Source of the DNA: Lunularia cruciata
Lineage: Eukaryota > Streptophyta > Marchantiopsida > Lunulariales > Lunulariaceae
Length of the DNA stretch: 64,000 nucleotides
Assembly (NCBI GenBank): GCA_948567375.1
Contig: OX419759.1
Span: 49,690,593 to 49,754,592, forward strand
Reading direction: 5' to 3'
Part shown: positions 13,380 through 24,259 of the stretch, piece by piece
How the letters are laid out: every line of letters begins with the position of its first letter
How positions within the stretch are numbered: the first letter of the stretch is position 1
The notes under the pieces: generated by a model
Database searches by the model: none
Told to the model about the DNA's origin: nothing
Seen by the model: the letters and a program-made list of their open reading frames with translations, nothing else
Program-made: the position numbers and the translations under genes

Positions 13380-14000
13380 ACTCTCTAGATTATATGTTTG
13401 AAACTCCATAATTACCCTTTCTAATTGAGCCATCCTTCTCCAAACCATCTATATGAGACCTCTCCAAATCATTTGTCTAAGTCTCATAAGTGACTATGTC
13501 TACACTATCAATCTGAGTCACTATATGCATAGCAAGAAGGAAAGGTGATCTCATTGCCTCATGTAGCTCATCACATGCCTCATCTAACAAAGTTTATGTC
13601 TCATCTTGAGTACTATAAGTCTCTCTCAACTCAACCTACTTGTTCTCCAACCTTTCAATCTCAATAGTAAACTCTGACCTGTAATACTCCTCATGAAAAT
13701 CATAAGCATCAAGCATCAAATCTTGGCAAGCCACATCTAAGTCTAATTGAGACAATCTCTTTATTCTTGCTCTCTCATCTCTCATGAATATCATTTATAA
13801 TTCCTCCTTTAGCAAGTATGCTTTCTATCAATAAGACATCTCTCCCTCTCTGCCATGTTGGCCTCTAAAGTATGCTCTTTCTCCTATAGACTACTCTTTT
13901 TATCACAAATAAGTCTTTTTCTCCTCAAGGGGATGCTCTCTATCAAAAATAAGTTGTTCTCTCTCCTCTAGACTTTGCTTCCAATCAAGAATTCTCCTAT
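13380..14000 (-). pseudogene. Decayed coiled-coil-like coding remnant
   Basis: On the minus strand, short reading blocks rich in Glu, Lys, Leu and Arg follow each other with interruptions (for example EANMAERE near 13850). This gives the look of a decayed coiled-coil protein. I cannot name the family. Comparable remnants occur at 23395-24010 (plus) and 39930-40640 (minus), each within anonymous repeat DNA, so a retroelement-borne protein is likelier than a host gene. Confidence 0.3.
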
Positions 14001-14006
14001 ATGATA

Positions 14007-14042
14007 CTCTAAAGTCTGCTACTCATGTAGCAGACTTTAGAG
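14007..14042. repeat. Perfect 16-bp hairpin, 4-nt loop
   Basis: CTCTAAAGTCTGCTAC at 14007-14022 is the exact reverse complement of 14027-14042, with TCAT as loop. A weaker match (TCCTATA) extends the stem outward on both sides. It could be the edge of a fold-back element, a replication-slip palindrome or a small hairpin RNA; no flanking evidence decides. Confidence 0.7.
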
Positions 14043-14059
14043 CCTATAGGATACTATTT

Positions 14060-15440
14060 AAGCTTGGTAAAGTATGAATTGCAAGGTGGAGGTAGATCTC
14101 TTGCAATTCCAAGGGATCGGAGTGAGTCTCTTGCATCTACACAAGGTGTCTTTGAGGCTCTCCTACTCTTACCATTGGTAGTGTATATGCCTCAATATGA
14201 ATGAGATCCACATGCATATAGTCAACTCTATCACCAACTAATCTATTAGAGCATAGTGACATGTGTATAATAGATAAGCAAAAATACACCATCACCATGT
14301 ATGCACTGAGTAGTGAAAACATAAGATTTTCGAGATAAGAAATATTACACAATCAACACCAGCTCATAATGCCCAAGATCTAGGGAAAGAAAATTTATTG
14401 AATAATCACAATAATAGTGAAAATGTAAGGTTTCAAAAATAAACATAAAGCTTTTTAAAGTGTAGTACTCTAACTAAAATCTCATTCACCCTCCTCTCCC
14501 TCACCTCCTACATTGGCCTCTTCTTGTACCTCCTCCTCTCCTATGCTCTTATATGAGACCCAACCTCACAAATATAACTTCTATTATAAATAGATAAATC
14601 AGTATTTGCTCTGAAAAGATGACCTTGAACCTATGCTTATTTGGATGCTCAAGCTGCCTCTACAACACCACCAACTTGCCCTTATCATAATTTCAACACC
14701 TATTCTCCTCAACCTTGTCTTTGTGTTCAAAATCATGTGCCCATGTACAACCTTGGGGAAAGTCACCCATTATCTAGAAATTTTTTGGAAGGCGGGATGC
14801 ACATATTGGCAAGCTAGATATCTCCTAGCAATGTAATCTTTTACAAGTCAAAAAATGAAAGAGAAAAAGAATGTCAAATACAATTTCTACTTATAACCGT
14901 TAGGATACATTAGAATATACTAAAAAGAATAGGAATGTATTTCAAAAAATGGTATACTCGAGTATATGTTTGACAATGCTAGTGTGCAATCGGCTATGTT
15001 GGGAACCACTAGAAAGCATTGAGGATCTACAAATGGGATCTAAGTATGAACTAGGCAGTGCTAGGTTGCATTGAGTAAAACTAGGAAGTGCTATTTAAGG
15101 TCAGCCGAGTGCTTGGACGTGTGGAGGATTTAGGGTTCAACATAAAGTGCAAGTTTGACTAAAGAATGTAACAATTCAAGAATAAAAATGGCATGAATTT
15201 GCAAATTTAAGGAAAAAACTCATGCTTGGCCTAGGATGTTCCATCCCAATGGCAATCTTGAGCTCCATTATATCGAAATGAAACTCATGAATTTCTTGGA
15301 CAACCTTCAAAATTTTGCTTTTCTCTAGCCAACACCATTTAATAAATTTCATGTGTTTTGGTATAATCTAAAATCAAATCAACCAATCCTGGTCCTCTAG
15401 ATTCTCTATGTTATCTTCATCAATACTTCTCTCATAAAAA
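14060..15440. other. No gene recognised
   Basis: AT-rich anonymous DNA. A few short open frames (up to 71 codons) lack any recognisable motif. No repeats larger than simple low-complexity tracts were noticed. Confidence 0.3.
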
Positions 15441-16090
15441 TTCATGTATGCCATATCTTCTCCTTGATCTCCTCTATTTCCTTTCTCTATTTCTCTCTCA
15501 AAATTCCCCACTCTTCAAAACCTTTTGTCTTTATGAATCTCTTGAAAACTTGTCACTCTTTGACCTTTTTGTCTCTCTTACTTCTCAAAATATCTTTCTA
15601 TTCTTGATTTTCCCTTTGTCCCTAATTTTCCCTTCTCTCTTTTGGTCTTTTGTACTTGTTGAAAATCTCTTCTCTTATATATTTTCCCTTTGTTCCTTAT
15701 TTTTACTTCACTCTTCTACCTCTCTTGCTTCTAGGAAATTCTCTTTTGTCCCTTTGTCCCTTTGTCCCTAAATTTCCTTGTCTCTCTTTGTTTCTCCCTT
15801 CCTCTCAATTTTCCCTAGCTGATTTTCTCCTTGAATTATCTCAATTTTCTCCTCTCCCAAAATTCCCCTCTTTTTGATCTTCCCCTATCTTTATTTTCTT
15901 CTCTCCTTAACTCTCTCAAATATCTCAATTCTCTCATCTCCCAAACTTTGTCAAATGTATAAACTCTACTCTCTAAAACTTTCCAAAATTCTATGCTCTT
16001 CTCTTCTCTTCCTAAATCCATTCTTCAACTTCTCCTCCCAAATTCTCTACTCCTCTCTTCCCAATTCACTTCTCACAAACCTCTCATAAC
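15440..16090. repeat. CT-rich (purine-rich on minus strand) tract
   Basis: About 650 bp dominated by TCTC, CCTT and CAATTTTC words, including three consecutive copies of TTTGTCCC near 15745-15770. Open frames of 60-107 codons here are a by-product of biased composition. Purine-rich leaders are common in plant LTR elements, so on the minus strand this could be the leader of a decayed element. Confidence 0.5.
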
Positions 16091-16328
16091 TTGATGAGAA
16101 TGAAACAAATTGAAACTTGCTCAATTTTATAGGCCTCAAGAGTGCTTATTTGGATCCCAACTTCACCAAGTTTCACTAGCTTTGCCGGATTTTTTGTTAA
16201 AGTTATATTCAAAGTTATATCTCACTCTACACCCAACACACTTTATCATACTTAGGCACCTGCCAACACTCACACAAGTTTAACTTCACTCACAAAAGTG
16301 TTCAAAGGCTCAAACAAGCAAATGCTAT

Positions 16329-18215
16329 TGTGACAACCCGACAAATATCACTTTTGCGGTAATCAGGTTAGTAAAGTTCGTTTCCGTAGAGATACGAGTC
16401 AGAATTGGTCAAATACAAAGCAAGGTAACAATTTAGTTCTTCTTGGTTGCATCTTTAATCTCTCAATAGAAACCACACCCAGAAGAGAGTAACAAGCACT
16501 AATTTGTAGTCTTGTCACAGATTAACACTCCATAATCACAACTCCTTCAATTCTTTCCAAACAATCTTGATTGTGATGATTCAGGCTCTCCCAAAAACAA
16601 CAATTCACTACAAAATGACTTCGTCTCAGAATTGTGTTCCACCCCTCCACTGAAGGCACAACTTCCTCGATCAAAATTGCTTCACATCAACTTCGCATTG
16701 CACTCACAAATGCAGAATACTACCAACACTACAATTTCTCTCAGATCTGTTAAGGCATTGCTTCGATTGCACTTCACTCAAGATCAAATATACAAAATGA
16801 AGATCAAGGCTATGGAATCTAACATCTAACAAACACAATGACTTGCACTTCGAATTTCTTCACACACTCACAAACACAAGTACAACATTGATACTCGGAA
16901 TCAAACTTAAGCGACGAGAACTACTTCACAGCACTTCGCTTTATCTATTCTCAGAAATTATGAGCACTGAACAACAATTCTCTGTGAATGCCACTCTTAA
17001 ATAGTGAAGCAATTGATAGTTCTAACAACTATACCGTTCTACAACAACTCTTCTAACCTGCAGATTGGAAATGACAATTCACCCCTTCATATCTGCCTCT
17101 TCAAATCTCAAAATTGTTACTAATCCAATCCGATGTCTACTTTGTCATCGGCTTTCAAACCCAAACCCGAAGTAAATTTACTTCCTACTACTCTATCCTC
17201 GGGTTTCATAACTTCTAATTCTTCCACTAATTCTAACATTCTCCTTCATGATCTGAAATTCCTATCATAGTTAAGCCTTCTAAATCTCTATCTCCCGACC
17301 CACTCTTCTCTAATGTGTCAAATAATAGATCCAATAACACATGCACTCCTATCTCTCTTACTTCAGGTCTAATTACTATCAATTCTTTTACTAATTCTAC
17401 TGTGTAATAATCAAGAATTGTAATTGAAAGCATGAATACACTATTTACACCTTCAATTTGTAACCCACTTTCTCCTAATCACTCATGTTATTGACCCGAA
17501 GACATTTATAGTCTGATCTTGCACTTCAGGTTTATTCACTATTGCTACTTCTCCTTCAATTCATGTTCCATCTTTAATCAAGACTGAAATTGAAGTCATG
17601 GGTATCCTAACTATCTTTTTTCCCTACTCTTACTTCCTTTGATCCCTCTAGCAAGACTCCCGAAGTCACCTTCACTGCACTCTGAGGTCCAACTACCTTG
17701 GATTTAGTCATCTTCGTCTTGAAGTGAAGTCTTTAGACCCAAAGTCATGTAAACCCAAAGTCCGAAGTACGAAGTCACATTGACCCGAAGAACCTCAACC
17801 TGAAGTACATCTACTCCATAAACTTCAAATATTTGTAACTTCGTCTAAAGACCTCCAAACTTTGTGATTTTGGTGGCAATGGAAAGCCCTGAATGAGACG
17901 CTTCCAACGAGATATAACACGCTTGATTTTGACTTGTGGTCATTGAGATATGGTCTCTGCAAGAATCCTGACCTGCAACTTCTATTTCTCCTTCAGGTTT
18001 GCCCTCCTTCAACATCTGATCCGAGTTTTTCCATCCTTTGACACGAAGTAAGCTTCTTTGGGTCTTATCTAATCCAAGACCTTCTTCCTCTAACATGAAG
18101 TTGACTCTCTCGAGCTTGATCAAAACACAAGTTTCCACTCATTTCTTCTCTATTTGGTTTCTGCAAGGTATTTTTTCTTCTAAACTCGTCCAAAATGAAA
18201 AATGTGGGTACCACA
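16329..18215 (-). mobile_element. Probable solo LTR, 1.9 kb, unknown family
   Basis: The unit has TG...CA ends (TGTGACAACCCG at the left, GTGGGTACCACA at the right) and is flanked by GCTAT (16324-16328) and GCTAC (18216-18220), a 5-bp target duplication with one mismatch. Its base composition is visibly less AT-rich than its surroundings. The minus strand is the likelier sense: a CTATTTAAGAG promoter-like box lies about 1.2 kb from that end, leaving about 670 bp for the rest. Repeated CCGAAGT words occur at 17650-17810. No internal coding region or second LTR is present, as expected for a solo LTR left by recombination. Confidence 0.5.
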
Positions 18216-18489
18216 GCTACTTGCACCAATTACATATGATCACCTTCTAATACACACAAGCACAAGTGCAAAAGCACCTACTTGCAGTTACAAACTACTT
18301 ATAAACATGACTTGAACACTTAACACAAACTTACACTAATTTTCAAACATAAACTTCAAAATATTATGTGCCAAACACTTTACAAACATTTATAGATATA
18401 AAGAATGTTTATTCTCATTCATTAAATATACCATCAACTTGTCTATTAGAAATGAGATAATATTGCATAACTCTATTTTTGATCTCTTC

Positions 18490-19480
18490 TCTACCTTACT
18501 CAAGTTCAAAGTTTGGCTCCTCTATCTCCATTTCTTCAATGAGGTCACAATCTTCCTCAGAACATATGTATGATCTATTTATTAAAATGTTATATAAAAC
18601 TATAAATACATTGATCCACCTCAACAAATATGCATTTCTACTAGGGTACTTGAGTTGCATTCTTTGTTCTCTAAGCAAATGCAATCTAGCTTTTAGCATT
18701 CCTATGCAATGCTCATTGACTATGCGGGTCTGGGCAACACATTTGTTGAAGCATTTTGTATCTTCTATTTGCGCTTGCTTCAAAGATGGCACCAGATGAT
18801 TCAGAGGAACATAACCACAATTGCTAAGGAGATACTGATTATTTTCAAAGTAGTTGCAAGCTCCTTGATGGTCCAATTCAGGCCAAATGAAAGACTTCTT
18901 TATGCAGGTCATGTCATGACATGAACTTAGCATTCTTGGACATACAATAAACATAACAACACCAACAATGCAATATAAATCAAACATACATCAAGCAATA
19001 CCTTGAATCATAAGCCATGTAAGAAAAAAAACCATACATAAAATATCAAATTATAGTGCCACTTACCTCCCATAAAATGAATTATCCTTCTTTATCATCA
19101 CAAATCACTTGTCGATGGATGAATATGAGCCCTTGGGACTAAAATAGAACTCATCATCAACTATTGGTCTAGCTAAAAAGGGAAACAATAATCTATCCAC
19201 CAAGCCGATGCATCTCAAGAAACCTTTCTAAGCTAATGTTGATAAATCCTTCCCTTTTCATCAATTTGGCTACCACACTTCACTTCCAAGAATCAATAAT
19301 CAAGAATCAACAATATAACTATTATGATTTTCATTGTGAATCCATTTGTTGACCTAACACCATTTTCCCATATAGGTCAGTTGTGTGCAACACATACTCC
19401 ATTCTCATGGTGACCAAATTGGTTGAGAGCAAGGGCTAATACAATCCATATAGGGTCTGATTCCTCTTGTATGCTTTTAT
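18490..19480 (-). pseudogene. PIF/Harbinger transposase (HARBI1-like), decayed
   Basis: Minus-strand remnants of the DDE nuclease of a PIF/Harbinger DNA transposon. An upstream block has LALALNQFGHH (about 19400-19440). The first catalytic region reads CIGLVDRLLFPF, then FYFSPKGSYSS (about 19110-19215), matching the family's IGxxDGTxxP...YxxRKGxYS pattern with the Asp kept. The longest open stretch (18496-18987, 163 codons) carries SSCHDMT, YLLSNCGY where the family has DxGY (second Asp replaced by Asn), and TRIVNEHCIGMLKARL containing the third acidic residue. Stops and frame changes separate the blocks, and the usual companion Myb-like ORF was not found. It is an inactive DNA-transposon fossil. 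The N-terminal limit is uncertain. Confidence 0.75.
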
Positions 19481-20406
19481 AAAAACCTCATGATATTTAT
19501 TAAGATTTAACAAAACATAAAACAAATGAATATCCATTTGATTGAGCTATTTGAAAGCTTTTGGACCAAGATCCCTAAACTATTGTGTTATGAATTTTAA
19601 ACTTTGGAAAAAGAAACTCTCTATCAAAGATAAATAATTACAATTTGCAAACTCACACCATTTCAACAAGAGCTCTATTATGCTATTGAAGTAATCTAAA
19701 TCATCAAACCACTCATATTAATCCAAAGAATCATTCTCATTCTCAAGATTCATGATGATACTCTTTTTGATATATTTATCTATCCAAATGGCAATGAATA
19801 CTAGATCATGATATTTTCTAATGGTTCAAGAAGCCAATACTAATAATATCTTAGATATCTCAAAATAAATTGAAAATGTCTCTCCCAATGCCAAGTGCAG
19901 TAGGGATCCCCAATGCAAACAACAATGCACAAGAAACAAGGCTTTAAACATAAAATGCTAAAGTTAGAAACTCACAAATGGGTTTAGGGTTCATTCATCA
20001 TTCACAAGAGATGTTGCAAACATAACTATTCCCAAAATGACCTTTTTTTTGACTACAAATGTGAATGCTGAGAACACCAATGACTTGTGAATGGTGAAAC
20101 GAAAAATAAGAATGTGACTAACAAGGCCAAAACATGCCCATTTTGCAAATGATGAATGAGAAAAAAAATTACTGATGTCCATTCCAAGTTCAAAATTCAA
20201 ATTAGGGTAATTAATGTTTATGGAAGGACTCATAATTGAAAATTTATATGGGTTTTGCAACATTGAAAACTATTTCTATGGATTGGCCATAAAATTTTTA
20301 GAAGTTCCTTGCATATGTCTCCATAAAATAGTTATAAATTGCTTGTCAAATCTTTTATTTATCTTATAGGTACCCATAAAATGATTATAGAACCCCATAT
20401 TCTATT

Positions 20407-20896
20407 AGTGGTGGTTCTTACTATTTGGATCAAAAAAATGCTCCTATCAAGTTCTAGAGAGTCATGTACAAGACCATAAGAAGATTGAAATTTTCTCAGT
20501 ATAATATTGATGACATTTTGGTCTAATACTATTAAGGGCATGAAAGGCATTTATTTTATATGTTTGAGAGATTGAGATGTCATGGATTCAAATCACATCT
20601 TGGGAAATGTAAATTGTTCCAAGAGCAAGTGGAGTACTTGGATCACACTATCTATCCTAATGGGCTTGGTACTCAACAGGACAAGGTGGAGGTTATTGTA
20701 CATATTCCTCAACCCACAAATGTGAATAACATTCCTTGGATTGCTAAACTTGTATTGCCAATATGTTGCCAATATGTTAGAGGAATTAGTGCAATTGCCA
20801 AGGCCTTGATGAAGTTGACCAAGTTTACACATGAGTATTGTTGGAGAGATGAGCAAGAAAGAGCTTTTGTAAAGCTCCAGGAGAATTTGATTGCAT
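20407..20896 (+). pseudogene. Family B reverse transcriptase, palm and thumb part (copy 2)
   Basis: Colinear with 35090-35570 of copy 3. It includes the region of the catalytic IDDILV block (about 20500-20525), then LGKCKLFQEQVEYLDHTIYP (about 20600-20660) and YVRGISAIAKALMKLTKFT (about 20770-20830), standard Ty3/gypsy reverse transcriptase and connection landmarks. Broken. Similarity ends at about 20896, where another insert begins. Confidence 0.75.
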
Positions 20897-21367
20897 TTTC
20901 AATTACTATGACCATAAGAATAATCTCTAAAGTGGGAAAATAAAAATTATATGCATTTTTTGATGCTTGAAGCACCATGATAACATTTGGTTAACCTTAG
21001 CAACCATAGTTGAGAAGTACAACCTCCTTAAATATAGTTAGTGCTAAGGAAGACAATCATCACCTTGATCTAACCTTGGACCGGTTGGGTAAGAAATCAA
21101 AACTGGAAAAGGAACCAAAACTAAATGCCATGCAGGTGCACACTCCACATGAGTGTCAAAAAACATGCATGAAGCACCATTTTATGGATGTCTGGTAACT
21201 TGTTGAATTTCCATGCAAAACCTGATCTGAGCCCCAAGAAGAGTTGGGAATAAAAGTGTTTCCCAAGAGAAGCAAGAAGGAGCATTAGATCACCATACAC
21301 CACCACCACCGTTCCAATGCTCAAAGGAAGACAATGACCCCCTAATTGAGCCTCTAAAATTTCCCAT

Positions 21368-22258
21368 AGTTTCCCACACTTTGAAGGTAGAAATCAAGCT
21401 TAAGAGCAATCTATACTCCTTTCTTTTTCATTGTAGGTTTTTTTGGACAACATTCTTCCTTTAGAGAGAGAATGAATGAAATTTGGATGGAGAGTTGAGT
21501 GTCCTTAGTTTTTTAGGAGGAAGGTCTTTGGAGTTTCCACATTACACTTTTAAGATGGAAATCAAGCTTTGGAGCAATTGAATGTTCTTTCCTTTTCATT
21601 ATAGGTTTTTGGAGATAGCATTCTTCCTTTGGAGAGAGAACCAGTGAAGTAAGGAGGGAGAATTGAGTGTCCTTTACTTTTCAAGGAATAAGGGGAGAGG
21701 TCTTAAGCTTTGGAGTTTCCTAATTACACCTTGAAGGTGGAAATCAAGCTCAAGTGCATTCAACAATATCTTTTTTGTTGTTGTAGGTTTTTGGTACAAC
21801 ATTCTTCCATTGGAGAAAGAATGAGTGAAGAGGAGAGGAAGAACTAAGTGTCCTTAAGTTCAGAGGGAAGTAGGGGAGAGGTCTTGAACTTTAGAGTTTC
21901 CCAATTACACTTTAATGGTGAAAAACAAGCTCAAGAGTATTAGACAATCCTTTCTATTTCACTATAGGTTTTTAGGAATAGTGTTTTTCCTTCAGAGACA
22001 AAACAAGTGAATTAGGGAGGGAGAATTGAGTGTCTTTAACTTTTTTGGGAAGTGGGGTAGAGATCTTGGGCTTTAGAGTTTCACAATTACTCTTTGAAGG
22101 TGGAAATTGAGCTTAAGAGCAATAAAAAATCCTTACTTTTTCACTACAAGATTTTAGGAGTAAAATTCTTCCTCTAGTTAGAGAATGAGTGAAGTGGGAG
22201 GGAGAATTAAGTGACCTTAGCTTTGTAGGGGATTAGGGGAAGAGTTGAGAGCTTAGGA
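21368..22258 (+). repeat. Tandem array, about 5 units of about 181 bp
   Basis: Units begin with GAGTTTCC-like words at about 21368, 21531, 21713, 21894 and 22076, so the period is 163 then 181-182 bp. Each unit repeats, in order, a GGTGGAAATCAAGCT-like block, a CATTGTAGGTTTTTGG-like block, an ATTCTTCCTTTGGAGAGAGAA-like block and a TGAGTGTCCTTA-like block. Units differ from each other by roughly 15-25% by eye, so the array is not recent. Confidence 0.85.
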
Positions 22259-23394
22259 TACCTCCACACTTCACTAAGTGCAACCAAAGGAAGAAAGGTG
22301 ATAGGAAGAGAAAAAGTGGCCAAGTTCAAAACAAATTAAGAGTGGGATGTAGGAGTGACCAAAGCAGTATGAAATTGAAAGAATAGTTAGAGGAACTAGC
22401 CATTATGACCAAATCTTGAATATCTTAAGCTCAATCTCAAGAAGTTGATGCTTGTAATCCGTGAAGTTCAATCAAAACTAGAAGAATTGAGAGTAGACCT
22501 CTGCAAAATTAGTTACAAGTGCCTACTAGACTTGCCATGGAGTTCAAGATGGAGCCAATGGTATTAGATTAGTGATTGGGTAGGTTTTCAAAAAAATGGA
22601 TCCAACTATCAAGGGAAACCTTTGAGGCTAGGATTTGCAAGTGATTTTGAAATATCAAATTAGACAACAAATATTGGTGTAGGTTTTCCTACATCAAGAG
22701 AGATAGCCTTGGATGAGGCAAAAAAAGGACATTTGGAAAAACTCATTGTGATACAAAGGGTGGTTATAATTTCTTATCCATTTCCAACCCTAGATGGAAG
22801 AGAATGCTTTAGTTCCTTTTGCATATACTTCATCTAGAATACCCCAACATGATCAATAAAGTATGTGAATGCCTCACTAGGACACAAAGTAGTGAAGTGG
22901 GGAGTGCTCCTCCATGAGAGTATTCAAAGGTTAGCTCAGAGTAATAGCTAGCATAAAAGTTATGCCTAACTATGTCCCTTGTTGTACTATGTCTATCATG
23001 TATACAACTTTCTTATGCTTAAAGAATGGGAAAAATAGAGTAAACACTAAGAGATTTGGAGACAAAAGATAAAGCCTAGCCTAGCCAAGGAAGAGTGAAA
23101 TAAAAAAAGCATGGTTGGGATGGGTGACTCAAGAGAATATGAAGCCAACCTTTGGGACTCCAATCTTGTTCTTCCCAACCTTAGGAAATCATACTTAAAT
23201 CCTTTGCCAACCCGATTTGAAATCAATGTAGCATCTTGTTCACTGAGTAATGGTTTGAGGAAGTCCAACAAGGGATGAACCAATTGAAGGCCCAAACTGC
23301 AAAGATAGTGTGGGTATTTTGGAGAATTATCCCATTGGTAGTGGAGAACTTTGAGGATAACATCGCATCGCAAGGCTATGCAAATTGTTATAGA

Positions 23395-24010
23395 AGCACT
23401 AGCTTAGAAGCAACAATTGGAAGAGGAGCTTGCTAGCTTGAGATCTGATCGAGATAGATTCTAGTCTGAGTTGGAAGAAATTGAGAACTCATAGGATCCA
23501 TCAACTTGAAACACAAGGAGGAGATGGAGTTCTTGGCAATTGATTCCAAAGTAATGGCAAAGGCTCAAAAGTGGGAGGAGTGGAAAGCATAGAAGATGAA
23601 TAAGAAGCTCAAAGCAAGATCATTACAAATTAATTAGAATTAGGAAAACAAAGTTCATCCAAGGGCTGCCAGAAGAACTCCTTGCTTAGTATCATCACTC
23701 CATTGCTAGTCTCGAGCAAGAAGAAGTAGTGGTAGAGCGCACCTTACCAAGATCAGAAGGGGAAGTCAATTAGGGGATTGTTTTGCCAATGGCAGAGTCA
23801 CTAGAGATTATAGACAAGGATATAAAAGATGTACTAGAAGATCTAAGCACATTTAAGCAAGCACTCAAAAAGTGCACCAAGTCTGAGAGTGAAGAATAGA
23901 TTGCAGAATCCAAGAAAAAATTAGACCAAGAAGTAGACTCTAAGGGGGTCTTGGAAAAGGAAGTTGTAAAGAAGAGAGGGAGACATTGGTAAATCACGTT
24001 GGGCAAGTAG
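23395..24010 (+). pseudogene. Decayed coiled-coil-like coding remnant
   Basis: Plus-strand blocks such as QLEEELASLRSDRDRF (about 23410-23460) are typical of long coiled coils, but interruptions prevent any long frame. The family is not recognised. Similar remnants occur in anonymous DNA at 13380-14000 and 39930-40640 (both minus strand). Confidence 0.3.
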
Positions 24011-24259
24011 TGGAGTGCAAGGAAGCTATAGATTAGACCATGGATGACCAGACAATGTGATAGCTATCCAGATGTCACTAGTAGTGAATGACCCATCCTA
24101 CAAGAAGAAAAGGAAATTGAGGCACAAGGTTATGATTGAGGAGTGATCATTAAAGAAGATGTGGGCAGTGTAGAAAAAGAGGTGGTCAAGTAAGTCCAAA
24201 CCCCCACCATCAATCAAGAGCTCAAGGTGACCATCTGGAGCAATTAAGCAAAGTGGAGG

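Larger units (their letters stand above)
9485..20406. mobile_element. Large composite insert inside family B copy 2
   Basis: About 10.9 kb separates two adjacent parts of one reverse transcriptase region. Near its ends lie inverted copies of TTATGGGTACC (9546-9556, and its complement at 20369-20379) within a weaker inverted similarity of about 35 bp, suggesting a terminal-inverted-repeat DNA transposon. Inside are a minus-strand PIF/Harbinger transposase fossil (about 18490-19480), a probable solo LTR (16329-18215), a C-type LTR (10995-11464), a CT-rich tract and anonymous AT-rich DNA. Exact boundaries and target duplication are blurred: a stretch resembling GGAGGTTCTTACC is partly present on both sides. 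Whether it is one element or several stacked insertions cannot be settled by eye. Confidence 0.5.

Noticed and set aside
15448-16089. Open frames of 60-107 codons in the CT-rich tract
   Set aside because: Biased composition removes stop codons; the peptides are Ser/Leu/Phe-rich low-complexity strings.
18709-18924. 71-codon plus-strand frame
   Set aside because: It is antisense to the better-supported PIF/Harbinger transposase remnant.
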